Positions 51,426-59,494 of a DNA stretch of 64,000 nt are shown piece by piece. The notes under the pieces are model-generated. The model did no database searches. It was not told the origin of the DNA and saw only the letters and a list, made by a program, of their open reading frames with translations. Position numbers and translations under genes: made by a program. The stretch comes from Lachnospira pectinoschiza (lineage in GTDB: Bacteria > Bacillota > Clostridia > Lachnospirales > Lachnospiraceae): positions 434,001-498,000 of the forward strand of contig NZ_JAJCRR010000001.1 of assembly GCF_020564355.1 (NCBI RefSeq), in the 5' to 3' direction. Position 1 is the stretch's first letter. Every line of letters starts with the position of its first letter.

Positions 51426-53141
51426 ATGGAACAAAATGAAAGATACAAAAACTTATCACTAAAGAAAAAATTATTTATATCCCATGGCATTATTATTGCA
51501 GTAGCGGCAGTGATAGCGGTACTGTTACTTGTGGGATTAAATATTGTAAAGGGAAATGTAAGCGGTATTTTTAACGGTCCGCTTGCCAATATTGACAGTG
51601 TAGGCAAAGTGCGCTACGGCATTACGGATTTACAGCGTGCGATTAACAGAATTCTGACTGAGGATTCATCACAGGTTGGGAACAGCTATGTGAATTTTGA
51701 AAAGACCGTCACAGAAGATGTCAGTCTGATTACAGATTCTGTACAGCAGATGCACAACCGGAAGATGAATACAGAAAGTACAGCGCTGTTAAATCAGATA
51801 GCGTCAAAGATTGATGAAGGCGAAAAGGTCAGAAGCACGTTAATGACACAGATTAAGGCAGGTCGTTACAGCGAGGCGGTTGAATTAAATAATAATACAT
51901 ATCTGCCGATTGTAAATGACATTAAAAGCCTTTCTGAACAGCTGGAAAACTCGATTGATAAGACTGCGGTTAATTATTATACGATGTCAAAATATACTGG
52001 TGTCGGAATGACCGTGGCAGGTATTTTACTGCTTATCGCAGACGTGGTATTCGGACTGCGTGTTACACGCAAGATGGCCAGTGCTATTGTAGAACCGGTA
52101 CAGGAGATTACAGAAGCAGCCAAAATCATGTACAGCGGAGATATGTCTGTCGGAGAACGGATTACCTATGAATCTGAAAATGAAATCGGACAGCTTGCGG
52201 ATGCACTGCGCGGTACAACGAAAAATCTCTCCGATTATGTAAATGAGATTTCAGCAATCTTACAGCGTATGGCAACCGGCGATTTGACAGAGGACAGCGA
52301 TGAGATTACAGATTTCCTCGGTGATTTTGCAAGTATTAAAGAGTCTTTTGTACATATCTTAAAGCGTTTTAACAGTACTCTGACGAATATCCAGACAAGT
52401 GCGGATGAGGTTGAAGAAGGGGCAAACGGTATATCCCAGTCTTCGCAGGCACTTGCAGAGGGCGCAACTGATCAGGCAAGTGCAATCCAGCAGTTAGATG
52501 CTACAGTGACTTCGGTAGCCAATATGGCAACGGAAAGTGCCAGGGAAACGCAGCAGGCATATGATGATATTCAAAAGACCGTTTCAGATGCAGAGCAGGA
52601 AAAGGAAAAGGTGAAAGAATTGACCGATGAAATGCGCCGTATTTATGAAATCTCCAGCAAAATCGATAATATTATTGTAACAATAGAAAGTATTGCTTCA
52701 CAGACAAATCTGCTTTCATTAAATGCTTCAATTGAAGCAGCAAGAGCCGGAGAAGCCGGAAAAGGCTTTGCGGTTGTTGCAGACCAGATTGGTAAGCTGG
52801 CGGCAGACAGTGCCAATTCTGCGGCAGAAACCAAGGAATTAATCAGCAAAACCGTTCAGGAAATTGAAAAAGGCAATGCAGTTACGGAAACCGTTTCCCA
52901 GTCTTTTGACAGAGTAATTGCGAGCATGAACACCTTTGCAGATGTGGCACATCAGATTAATGAAACAGCCGTCAATCAGGCATCTGCCTTAGAACAGGTC
53001 AATCAGGGAATCGACCAGTTATCGGCGGCAGTACAGAATACGGCTTCTTCATCAGAAGAAAGTGCGGCAATCAGCGAACAGTTATCCGCCAAGGCAGAAG
53101 AACTGGATACACTGGTAAGAAAATTCAAACTGTATGCATAG
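51426..53141 (+). CDS. Methyl-accepting chemotaxis protein
   Basis: 571-residue transmembrane chemoreceptor. TM1 about 17-38, extracytoplasmic helical-bundle-like sensor 39-195 (four-helix type), TM2 about 196-216, HAMP about 217-270, then the signalling hairpin, with the tip [34 protein letters not shown] recognisable near 430. Ligand unknown. It would signal to CheA/CheW, but no chemotaxis or flagellar gene is in the window. GGAG precedes the ATG. Single gene with own promoter and terminator. Confidence 0.93.
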   Translation: MEQNERYKNLSLKKKLFISHGIIIAVAAVIAVLLLVGLNIVKGNVSGIFNGPLANIDSVGKVRYGITDLQRAINRILTEDSSQVGNSYVNFEKTVTEDVSLITDSVQQMHNRKMNTESTALLNQIASKIDEGEKVRSTLMTQIKAGRYSEAVELNNNTYLPIVNDIKSLSEQLENSIDKTAVNYYTMSKYTGVGMTVAGILLLIADVVFGLRVTRKMASAIVEPVQEITEAAKIMYSGDMSVGERITYESENEIGQLADALRGTTKNLSDYVNEISAILQRMATGDLTEDSDEITDFLGDFASIKESFVHILKRFNSTLTNIQTSADEVEEGANGISQSSQALAEGATDQASAIQQLDATVTSVANMATESARETQQAYDDIQKTVSDAEQEKEKVKELTDEMRRIYEISSKIDNIIVTIESIASQTNLLSLNASIEAARAGEAGKGFAVVADQIGKLAADSANSAAETKELISKTVQEIEKGNAVTETVSQSFDRVIASMNTFADVAHQINETAVNQASALEQVNQGIDQLSAAVQNTASSSEESAAISEQLSAKAEELDTLVRKFKLYA

Positions 53142-53143
53142 TA

Positions 53144-53190
53144 AAAATATCCCGGCTTAGGCAGACTGCAAAGCCGGGATATTTTTTATT
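53144..53190. terminator. Bidirectional terminator between the chemoreceptor and LRR genes
   Basis: AAAATATCCCGGCTT pairs with AAGCCGGGATATTTT around an 11-nt loop; A and T runs on both sides. Confidence 0.88.
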
Positions 53191-53226
53191 TTATCTTATT
53201 TTTATGTCATTTGTTTTTTGTGTCAA

Positions 53227-53249
53227 TACAACGGTTATAACTGTTGTAT
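53227..53249 (-). other. Stem-loop downstream of the LRR gene
   Basis: ATACAAC/GTTGTAT stem with the inner palindrome GTTATAAC, between the LRR gene's stop and the shared terminator. Confidence 0.45.
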
Positions 53250-53253
53250 GTAT

Positions 53254-55416
53254 TTATTTATCCATTTTCTTTTTGTTTGTAATCAGCAGTGTTACACAGC
53301 CAAGAACAGCGGCAAAAAGAAGAAGTCCGTAGACAGCGACAGATGTTGTATCACCGGTAGCCGGTTCCTGTGTGTTGTTTTGTGTCGCAGTATCTGTTGA
53401 AGCAGCGGCAGTTTTTGTGGCTGTTGTTGTTTTGGTAGAAGTTGCAGGCTGGACAGCCGCTGTTGTAGCAGGTTGAGCCGGTTTTGTAGCAGGCTGAGTC
53501 GTAGCCGCTTCCGTTGTAGCATTTTCAGTCGGCTTCGTAGCAGGCTGAGTCGTAGCCGCTTCCGTTGTAGCATTTTCAGTCGGCTTCGTAACAGGCTGAG
53601 TCGTAGCCGCTTCCGTTGTAGCATTTTCAGCCGGCTTCGTAACAGGCTGAGTCGTAGCCGCTTCTGTCGTAGCGGTTTCGGTTGGCTTTGTAACCGGCTG
53701 TGTTGGTTTTGTAGTAACGGTTATATTTGCAGCGCTGCTCATGGTAGAGCTGTTGTCATCATATACAACGACATAGTAGCTTCCCGCATCATTGCCTGAA
53801 ATATTATCAAAGCGGATAGAAGAAGCCGTTGCATTGGTTATGGCAGAACCGTTTTTAAACCACTGATAAGATAATGTTCCGTAGCCGGAAGCCGTAACAG
53901 AGAGTTCCCCGCTCTCCCCCTCTGTCAGTGAAAGAGAAGCAGGCTGTGCGGAAATCTGAAGTCTAGGCATAACCGTAACGGTTGCGGTGTCGCTTGTGAC
54001 ACTGCTTACACCGTTAGAAACGACAACGGTGTAAGCTCCGGCATCACTTTCGGCAAGTGCAGAGAAATTCAGTGTAGATGAAGTTTCACCGGTAAGAGCC
54101 GTACCGTCTTTATACCACTGATATTGATTAGAACCGCCCGTTCCCTGTACAGCAACATTTAAAGAATAACTGCTGCCGGTAATTCCCTTAAAGGATTTCG
54201 GCTGGGTGAAAAGCTTAATAGGATCCGGTGCACTTGTTTTGCTGACATAAACGGCAACAAGCGGGTGCATAACAATGTCATATCCCGCAGGCGTGGTAAT
54301 AGTAAAATGATAGTCAATATAATAATATAAGCGGGAACCGCTGTCCACAAGTGTTGTATCCAGTATAATCTGATTGGATGACGCATCAAAAGTGTATCCG
54401 TCTGCTTCAACCGGAGCGACAGGTGTGCCGTCAATATTGATAACCGGGTTGTCAATTACACAGGTTTCCTGTGTATATGGCAGAAATTCCTTTACAATTT
54501 TAGTGTATGGTCTGGTCGGGAAGGAATCACTTCCTTCTGCCATACGGATAGGCCAGTTGGTTAAATGCGGCAGACGGGACATAAAGCGGTAGTCCATAAT
54601 ATTTGTAGAGCTGATACCCAGTGTTTTTAAGCTGGTCATTTGTCCGAGTGTGTCGGTCATGTCATTGGCAACTGGACAGCCGTAAAGTGTCAGTTCCTTT
54701 AAAGTACCGTTGTGTGACAACAGGAAATCAACATTTGAAAAACGGTTATATGCCAGAATTAAGGTTTCAAGCTTTGTAAGCGAATCAAACATTGAAGAAT
54801 ACTCGTCTGTTACATAAGCGTATGCTAAATCCAGATATTTCAGATTCGTAAGGCTTGAAATTGTGTCCGCATTAGAATCAGCGTTTTTATCGGTGATTTT
54901 AACACCGTCCAGACAAAGTCTTGTGATAGACGGAACTGCTTTTAACGGGCTGATATCATTTACAGATGTGCATTTTTCGAGTTCTACATCATTTAAAGTA
55001 TCCGTTACCGGAATTTTAGAAATATCTGTCAGGTTGTAGCAGTCACTTAAATCCAGAAAGTGCAGTTTTGTTAATGCCGTAATATCCGGCAGTACCGTAA
55101 GTTCGGAATCGGTAATCCGTAAGGTTTTCAGATTCACACAGTACTCAAGACCTGTGTAGTCGGTAATGTGTGTGTCGTCAGAATTTGTTAATTTTAAAGC
55201 AGTGAGCGATTCAAGCTGTTCCTTTGTAATATCGGCAGAAGAATCTTCAACGTTTAAAGCGCTGTTTAAAGCGGCTTTCATATTGACATCGGGAATGTCT
55301 ACGATGTCGGACGAAGCTGCCCAAATCTGCGGAAGCTTTGCAAATTCTGTACAGAACGGAATCACCATAAGACAGGCAAGCAGTACGCACAGAATTTTCT
55401 TAAAATTGTGTTTCAT
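53254..55416 (-). CDS. LRR and Ig-like cell-wall-anchored surface protein
   Basis: 720 residues. Signal peptide (1-33, ending IWAA), internalin-like leucine-rich repeats (about 60-290, units such as LTKLHFLDLSDCYNLTDIS), a linker, two Ig-like modules (about 395-580; both with QYQWYKDG/YQWFKNG and GxYxVVV), a Thr/Pro repeat stalk (about 585-655), and a C-terminal sorting signal: EPATGD, a hydrophobic helix and KKKMDK. The sorting motif differs from LPXTG (PATGD), so a matching sortase should exist elsewhere. Probably a surface adhesin. AGGAGGAAAGG precedes the ATG. Confidence 0.88.
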   Translation of the reverse strand: MKHNFKKILCVLLACLMVIPFCTEFAKLPQIWAASSDIVDIPDVNMKAALNSALNVEDSSADITKEQLESLTALKLTNSDDTHITDYTGLEYCVNLKTLRITDSELTVLPDITALTKLHFLDLSDCYNLTDISKIPVTDTLNDVELEKCTSVNDISPLKAVPSITRLCLDGVKITDKNADSNADTISSLTNLKYLDLAYAYVTDEYSSMFDSLTKLETLILAYNRFSNVDFLLSHNGTLKELTLYGCPVANDMTDTLGQMTSLKTLGISSTNIMDYRFMSRLPHLTNWPIRMAEGSDSFPTRPYTKIVKEFLPYTQETCVIDNPVINIDGTPVAPVEADGYTFDASSNQIILDTTLVDSGSRLYYYIDYHFTITTPAGYDIVMHPLVAVYVSKTSAPDPIKLFTQPKSFKGITGSSYSLNVAVQGTGGSNQYQWYKDGTALTGETSSTLNFSALAESDAGAYTVVVSNGVSSVTSDTATVTVMPRLQISAQPASLSLTEGESGELSVTASGYGTLSYQWFKNGSAITNATASSIRFDNISGNDAGSYYVVVYDDNSSTMSSAANITVTTKPTQPVTKPTETATTEAATTQPVTKPAENATTEAATTQPVTKPTENATTEAATTQPATKPTENATTEAATTQPATKPAQPATTAAVQPATSTKTTTATKTAAASTDTATQNNTQEPATGDTTSVAVYGLLLFAAVLGCVTLLITNKKKMDK
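53480..53700. repeat. 51-bp tandem repeats coding the Thr/Pro stalk
   Basis: About four copies of a unit coding TEAATTQPVTKPAENAT, differing in few bases. In-frame length variation is expected. Confidence 0.85.
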
Positions 55417-55565
55417 AATTTTCCTTTCCTCCTAAAAATAGAAATACAATAAAATTTTACCATAATGCAGTGCAAAAGTATGTGGTTATAAAGGGATAAG
55501 ATAAAAGGGAATTCTAGGAAAAAAGATAGAAAGAATAGGACGGGGGATACAAATTTCCATAAAGT

Positions 55566-55595
55566 AAAAAGTGTCCGGCAGGAATACCAGACACC
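55566..55595 (-). terminator. Terminator of the GltD/NfnB-like gene
   Basis: On the minus strand GTGTCTGG pairs with CCGGACAC (one mismatch), followed by TTTTTAC. Confidence 0.7.
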
Positions 55596-55598
55596 GTT

Positions 55599-55663
55599 TA
55601 ACCGTCAATCGGCTGCTCTTTTTCCGACTGTGAATCGGATAGAGAGCAAGCAGTTGACGGTTA
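55599..55663 (-). other. Long imperfect hairpin 3' of the GltD/NfnB-like gene
   Basis: TAACCGTCAA and TTGACGGTTA close a 65-nt fold with inner pairings (CTGCTCT with AGAGAGCAAGCAG, TCCGA with TCGGA). It lies between the stop codon and the terminator. Confidence 0.5.
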
Positions 55664-55680
55664 TAGTACCTGATATATTA

Positions 55681-56910
55681 TCAGTCCTTTGGCAGGCTCT
55701 GCATATATTCGTGCATGGATTCTGCTACAACCTTGCTGTGGGCAACAGCTTCAACAACAGTACGCGCACCGTTTACAACATCACCGGAAGCAAAGATCCC
55801 CGGTCTTGAAGTGTGACCGGTTTCATCGGCATCCAAAAGACCCCTGGCTGTGGATTTTAAGCCTTCGGTGGTATTGACAATACGGTTCTGCGGTCCCTGA
55901 CTGATAGAAATAATCGTGCTGTCGGCTTCGTAAAGCTTTTCAGTGCCTTCAACATCTGTAAAGGTACCATCTTCATTTTCAATAACATCAATAAAGATAA
56001 CACCGTTATCCTTAATTTCAACCGGACGCTTATTGTATTCAAACTGGACACCCTCTAACTGGGCATAGCTGAATTCATAGTGGCTGGCGGCGACCTCTTT
56101 TGTGATAGAAAAGCAGGTTAAATGCTCCACACCCTTGCGGATAGCGGTTCTTGCCACATCCATAGCGGCATTTCCGGCACCGATGACGATGACACGCTTG
56201 CCTAAGCGGTAGCTGTCAGGATTGTTTAAGTAATTGATACCGAAGTGGACATTGCCAAAGGTTTCACCTTTAATATGCAGGGTATTCGGCTTCCATACAC
56301 CCGTACCGACGAAAATTGCCTTATAGCCGTCACGGAATAAATCGTCAATGCCGATAGCACCGCCGATTGTCGTATTCGGGCGGATTTTAATGCCCTTTAA
56401 TTCAAGATGGCGGTATTCAATATCGTCTAAGACGCTCTTTGGCAGACGAAATTCCGGGATGCCGTAGCGTAATACACCGCCAATCTTGTCCTTTCCTTCA
56501 AAAATAGTAACCTGATAGCCGTATCGTGCAAGAATAATCGCAATCGTAATACCGGCAGGACCGGAACCGATAATGGCAACGCGCATGCCGTTGGATTTAG
56601 CAGGACCGTTGGTCATCTGGTTGGCATAGGTTGTGGAAATATAATTTTCAATGCTGGAAAAATGAACCGGCGCACCTTTTCTGCCAAGTACGCAGTGACC
56701 CTCACACTGATTTTCATGGTTGCAGACAAGACTGCACACGGTTGTCAGCGGATTGTTTTCAAAAAGCATTTTTCCGGCTTCGTTTAATTTGTTTTCTTTT
56801 AACAGGCGAATTGCCAGCGGAATGTTGGTGTGAATCGGACACCCCTTCTGACACTGCGGAACCTTACACTGAAGGCATCTGTTTGCTTCGTCCATAATAT
56901 GTAACGCCAT
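55681..56910 (-). CDS. GltD/NfnB-like NAD(P)-dependent flavoprotein without partner
   Basis: 409 residues, homologous to the nfnB protein at 42501 but about 50 shorter. N-terminal Cys region CLQCKVPQCQKGCPI and CSLVCNHENQCEGHC (4Fe-4S), FAD motif IIGSGPAGITIAI, PEFRLPKS, second dinucleotide motif VIGAGNAAMDVART, and C-terminal GIFASGDVVNGARTVVEA. No nfnA or gltB lies beside it, so the electron partner is unknown. Ribosome site AGGGGAGG precedes the ATG. Followed by a complex hairpin and terminator. Confidence 0.87.
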   Translation of the reverse strand: MALHIMDEANRCLQCKVPQCQKGCPIHTNIPLAIRLLKENKLNEAGKMLFENNPLTTVCSLVCNHENQCEGHCVLGRKGAPVHFSSIENYISTTYANQMTNGPAKSNGMRVAIIGSGPAGITIAIILARYGYQVTIFEGKDKIGGVLRYGIPEFRLPKSVLDDIEYRHLELKGIKIRPNTTIGGAIGIDDLFRDGYKAIFVGTGVWKPNTLHIKGETFGNVHFGINYLNNPDSYRLGKRVIVIGAGNAAMDVARTAIRKGVEHLTCFSITKEVAASHYEFSYAQLEGVQFEYNKRPVEIKDNGVIFIDVIENEDGTFTDVEGTEKLYEADSTIISISQGPQNRIVNTTEGLKSTARGLLDADETGHTSRPGIFASGDVVNGARTVVEAVAHSKVVAESMHEYMQSLPKD

Positions 56911-57070
56911 AGTTTAAAATCCTCCCCTTGAGAAAAATCATTACAAAACTATCATAGCACGTTCTTATCATAAAGAAAAGCAGAGTTAATTATTTGACGA
57001 ACTTTCGGTGGACTGTTATGATGATAAAAGATATATAAACGAGGTAAAAAGTGCGAAAGGCGGAAAAAGC

Positions 57071-57739
57071 GTGCAGGAAAAAATTTTGCTGGTTGAAGAT
57101 GACAGGGATATTGTAGATTATTTAAGCAGCTTTTTAAAAAATGAAAATTTTATCGTAGAAGCGGTAGCGGGGCAGCGGGAAGCGATTGAAAAACTTGAAA
57201 CAAGGGAATATGATTTGCTCTTAATTGATATATCGTTAGCAGACGGCAATGGATATGCAGTCTGTGCGGCGGCAAAGGAAAAATCCACGGCGGCGGTCAT
57301 TTTCCTTACGGCATCGGGCGATGAATACAGTGTCGTGACGGGACTGGATATGGGCGCAGATGACTATATCAATAAGCCGTTCCGTCCGCGGGAGCTGGTT
57401 TCAAGAATCCGCAGTGTGTTAAGGCGGACAGGAAAGAGCCAGAAGCTGTTAAAAGAGGGCAGTATCACCGTGGATACGGTTAAGGGAATCGTATACCGTA
57501 ACGGAGAGGAGCTGGCACTGTCAGCACTCGAATACCGCCTGTTACTGATATTTTTTAACAATAAGGGTGTGGTTTTATCAAGAGGCCGTCTGCTCTCGGA
57601 AATCTGGGACGTGGCAGGAGAATTTGTTAATGACAACACGCTGACAGTTTATATTAAGCGGCTGCGGGAAAAGATAGAAGAAGACCCGTCCCATCCGGAG
57701 TTAATTAAGACGGTGCGTGGAATGGGGTATCGTCTATGA
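57071..57739 (+). CDS. OmpR-family response regulator
   Basis: 222 residues: receiver domain (KILLVEDDRDIVDYL acid pair, phospho-Asp in LLLIDISLADGNG, INKPF lysine) and a winged-helix DNA-binding domain (ALSALEYRLLLIFFNNKG, DNTLTVYIKRLREKIEEDP). GTG 57071 is chosen: AAAGGCGG lies about 8 nt upstream; longer frames from 57008 have no good ribosome site. Overlaps the kinase gene by 4 nt (ATGA). Likely binds TGACA-N4-TGTCA upstream of the ABC genes (inference). Confidence 0.92.
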   Translation: MQEKILLVEDDRDIVDYLSSFLKNENFIVEAVAGQREAIEKLETREYDLLLIDISLADGNGYAVCAAAKEKSTAAVIFLTASGDEYSVVTGLDMGADDYINKPFRPRELVSRIRSVLRRTGKSQKLLKEGSITVDTVKGIVYRNGEELALSALEYRLLLIFFNNKGVVLSRGRLLSEIWDVAGEFVNDNTLTVYIKRLREKIEEDPSHPELIKTVRGMGYRL

Positions 57740-58719
57740 AAAGAAACGGTGAATGGATTGCAGAAGGTGTTGTGTTTACAGCTTCAATATTGGCGGCATG
57801 GATAAGCCGGGCATGGTGGATAGTGCTTCCCACGGGAATTTTATATATGGGAATCCATGCGGAGGGCGAATACAGGCGCAGAAAGAAAATCCGGGAAATT
57901 TATGCGCAGATAGACCGCGTTCTGCGGGGAGATTATACAACGGCATTTGAGGAGTATCAGGAGGGTGATTTAAGTATTTTGCAGAATCAGCTTCACAAGC
58001 TGGTAATCCGTTTAAACGAACAGGCGGTGCAGCTGGGACAGGACAAACGGTATCTGATGAATGCCATGGCGGATATTTCGCACCAGTTAAAGACACCGCT
58101 GACCAGCGTGAATATTATTTTGTCATTTTTAATGGAAGAAAAACTTACATATGAAGAACGCCTGCATTTAAGCGGCAAGTTATCCAATGCACTCTCGCAT
58201 GTCGAAGAACTCATAACGACACTCTTAAAGCTTTCCAAATTCGATGCGGGTGTCGTGCAGTTTCAAAATGCACCGGTGTCCGTAAAAAAGCTGGCAGATA
58301 CGGTATTTGAGGGCATGGCGGTACAGCTTGAATTAAAAGAGGTGCTTTTGACATACGATATTGCAGAAAATGTATCCTTTACGGGAGATTTCCAGTGGAC
58401 AAAAGAAGCGCTGGAAAATATTGTGAAAAACTGCATGGAACACACACCGTCCGGCGGGCAGATTCAGATAGAGGCGCAGGAAAATCCGATTTACACGGAA
58501 ATCATCGTGCGTGACAACGGAACAGGAATTCAAAAAGAAGATTTACCACACCTGTTTGAGCGGTTTTACCGTGGCAAAGGAACGGAAAATACAGGAGTGG
58601 GTATCGGACTTTCACTGGCAGCAGAGATTGTTCGCAGGCAGAATGGAACGATAAAGGTATTTAACGCAAAAAACGGCGGTGCGGAATTTCAAATCTGTTT
58701 TTATAAAATGCTGCCTTAA
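57736..58719 (+). CDS. Sensor histidine kinase, intramembrane-sensing type
   Basis: 327 residues. Two N-terminal transmembrane helices (about 8-24 and 28-43) with almost no external loop, so it probably senses within the membrane or through the transporter. HisKA box MADISHQLKTPLTS, N box ENIVKNCMEH, G boxes RDNGTGIQKED and GVGIGLSLA. The design fits kinases that work with ABC transporters against antimicrobial peptides. ATG overlaps the regulator's stop. The transporter genes begin 94 nt later. Confidence 0.92.
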   Translation: MKRNGEWIAEGVVFTASILAAWISRAWWIVLPTGILYMGIHAEGEYRRRKKIREIYAQIDRVLRGDYTTAFEEYQEGDLSILQNQLHKLVIRLNEQAVQLGQDKRYLMNAMADISHQLKTPLTSVNIILSFLMEEKLTYEERLHLSGKLSNALSHVEELITTLLKLSKFDAGVVQFQNAPVSVKKLADTVFEGMAVQLELKEVLLTYDIAENVSFTGDFQWTKEALENIVKNCMEHTPSGGQIQIEAQENPIYTEIIVRDNGTGIQKEDLPHLFERFYRGKGTENTGVGIGLSLAAEIVRRQNGTIKVFNAKNGGAEFQICFYKMLP

Positions 58720-58727
58720 ACGAAAAG

Positions 58728-58741
58728 TGACAGATTTGTCA
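58728..58741. promoter_or_regulatory. Bce-type response-regulator box
   Basis: TGACAGATTTGTCA (TGACA-N4-TGTCA), close to the TNACA-N4-TGTNA motif described for BceR-like regulators; about 40-54 bp upstream of the likely ABC start point. Confidence 0.6.
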
Positions 58742-58756
58742 TATAAAAGTCATGGC

Positions 58757-58780
58757 ACAGTCACCGGACTGTCCTACAAT
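58757..58780 (+). promoter_or_regulatory. Second inverted repeat and -10 box of the ABC operon
   Basis: ACAGTC-ACCG-GACTGT (58757-58772), followed by TACAAT (58775-58780). No good -35 box, as expected for an activated promoter. Confidence 0.5.
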
Positions 58781-58813
58781 TTAGACTGAAATCTAAAACA
58801 CAGGAGGCAGTCA

Positions 58814-59494
58814 ATGGATATTTTGAAAGTAGAAAATTTAACAAAGATTTACGGAAAAGGAGAAAACAGCTTTAAGGCATTGGATAACGTGTCCTTCAGT
58901 GTGAAGCGCGGGCAGTTTGTGGCGATTGTAGGACCGTCCGGTTCGGGAAAGTCTACACTTCTGCATCTGATTGGCGGTGTAGACAGACCGGATGGTGGGC
59001 ATGTCTATGTGGACAGCAATGATGTCTATGCAAGAAATGATACACAGCTTGCAATTTTCAGGCGCAGGGAGGTCGGGCTGATTTATCAGTTTTACAACCT
59101 GATTCCGGTGCTGAATGTCGTGGAAAATATCACACTGCCCGTGTTAATGGACGGCAGAAAGGTCGATGAGGAACGGTTAGAGGAGCTTTTGACTGTGTTG
59201 CATTTAAAAGGAAGGGAAAATCATCTGCCGAACCAGTTATCCGGCGGGCAGCAGCAGAGAGTTTCTATCGGGCGTGCACTGATGAATGACCCGGCACTGC
59301 TGTTAGCGGATGAACCAACCGGAAATCTTGACTCTGCCAACAGCCATGAAATTATGGAACTGTTAAAGCTGTCAAATAAAAAGTACAATCAGACACTGGT
59401 TGTCATTACGCATGATGAAAACATCGCCCTGCAGGCGGACCGTATTATTGAGATTTCCGACGGCAGAATCACAAGAGATGAGGTGATCCGCTAA
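58814..59494 (+). CDS. ABC transporter ATP-binding protein (MacB/LolD type)
   Basis: 226 residues: Walker A GPSGSGKSTL (about 39-48), Q-loop IYQFYNLIPVL, signature LSGGQQQRVSIGRAL, Walker B LLLADEPTGNLDS and THDE switch. This subgroup pairs with FtsX-type permeases in mechanotransmission or peptide-resistance systems. GGAGG precedes the ATG. Its stop overlaps the permease start (TAATG). Confidence 0.95.
   Translation: MDILKVENLTKIYGKGENSFKALDNVSFSVKRGQFVAIVGPSGSGKSTLLHLIGGVDRPDGGHVYVDSNDVYARNDTQLAIFRRREVGLIYQFYNLIPVLNVVENITLPVLMDGRKVDEERLEELLTVLHLKGRENHLPNQLSGGQQQRVSIGRALMNDPALLLADEPTGNLDSANSHEIMELLKLSNKKYNQTLVVITHDENIALQADRIIEISDGRITRDEVIR

Noticed and set aside
51426..53141. Chemotaxis or flagellar locus
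   Set aside because: The chemoreceptor is a lone gene with its own promoter and terminator; no che or fli genes are in the window.
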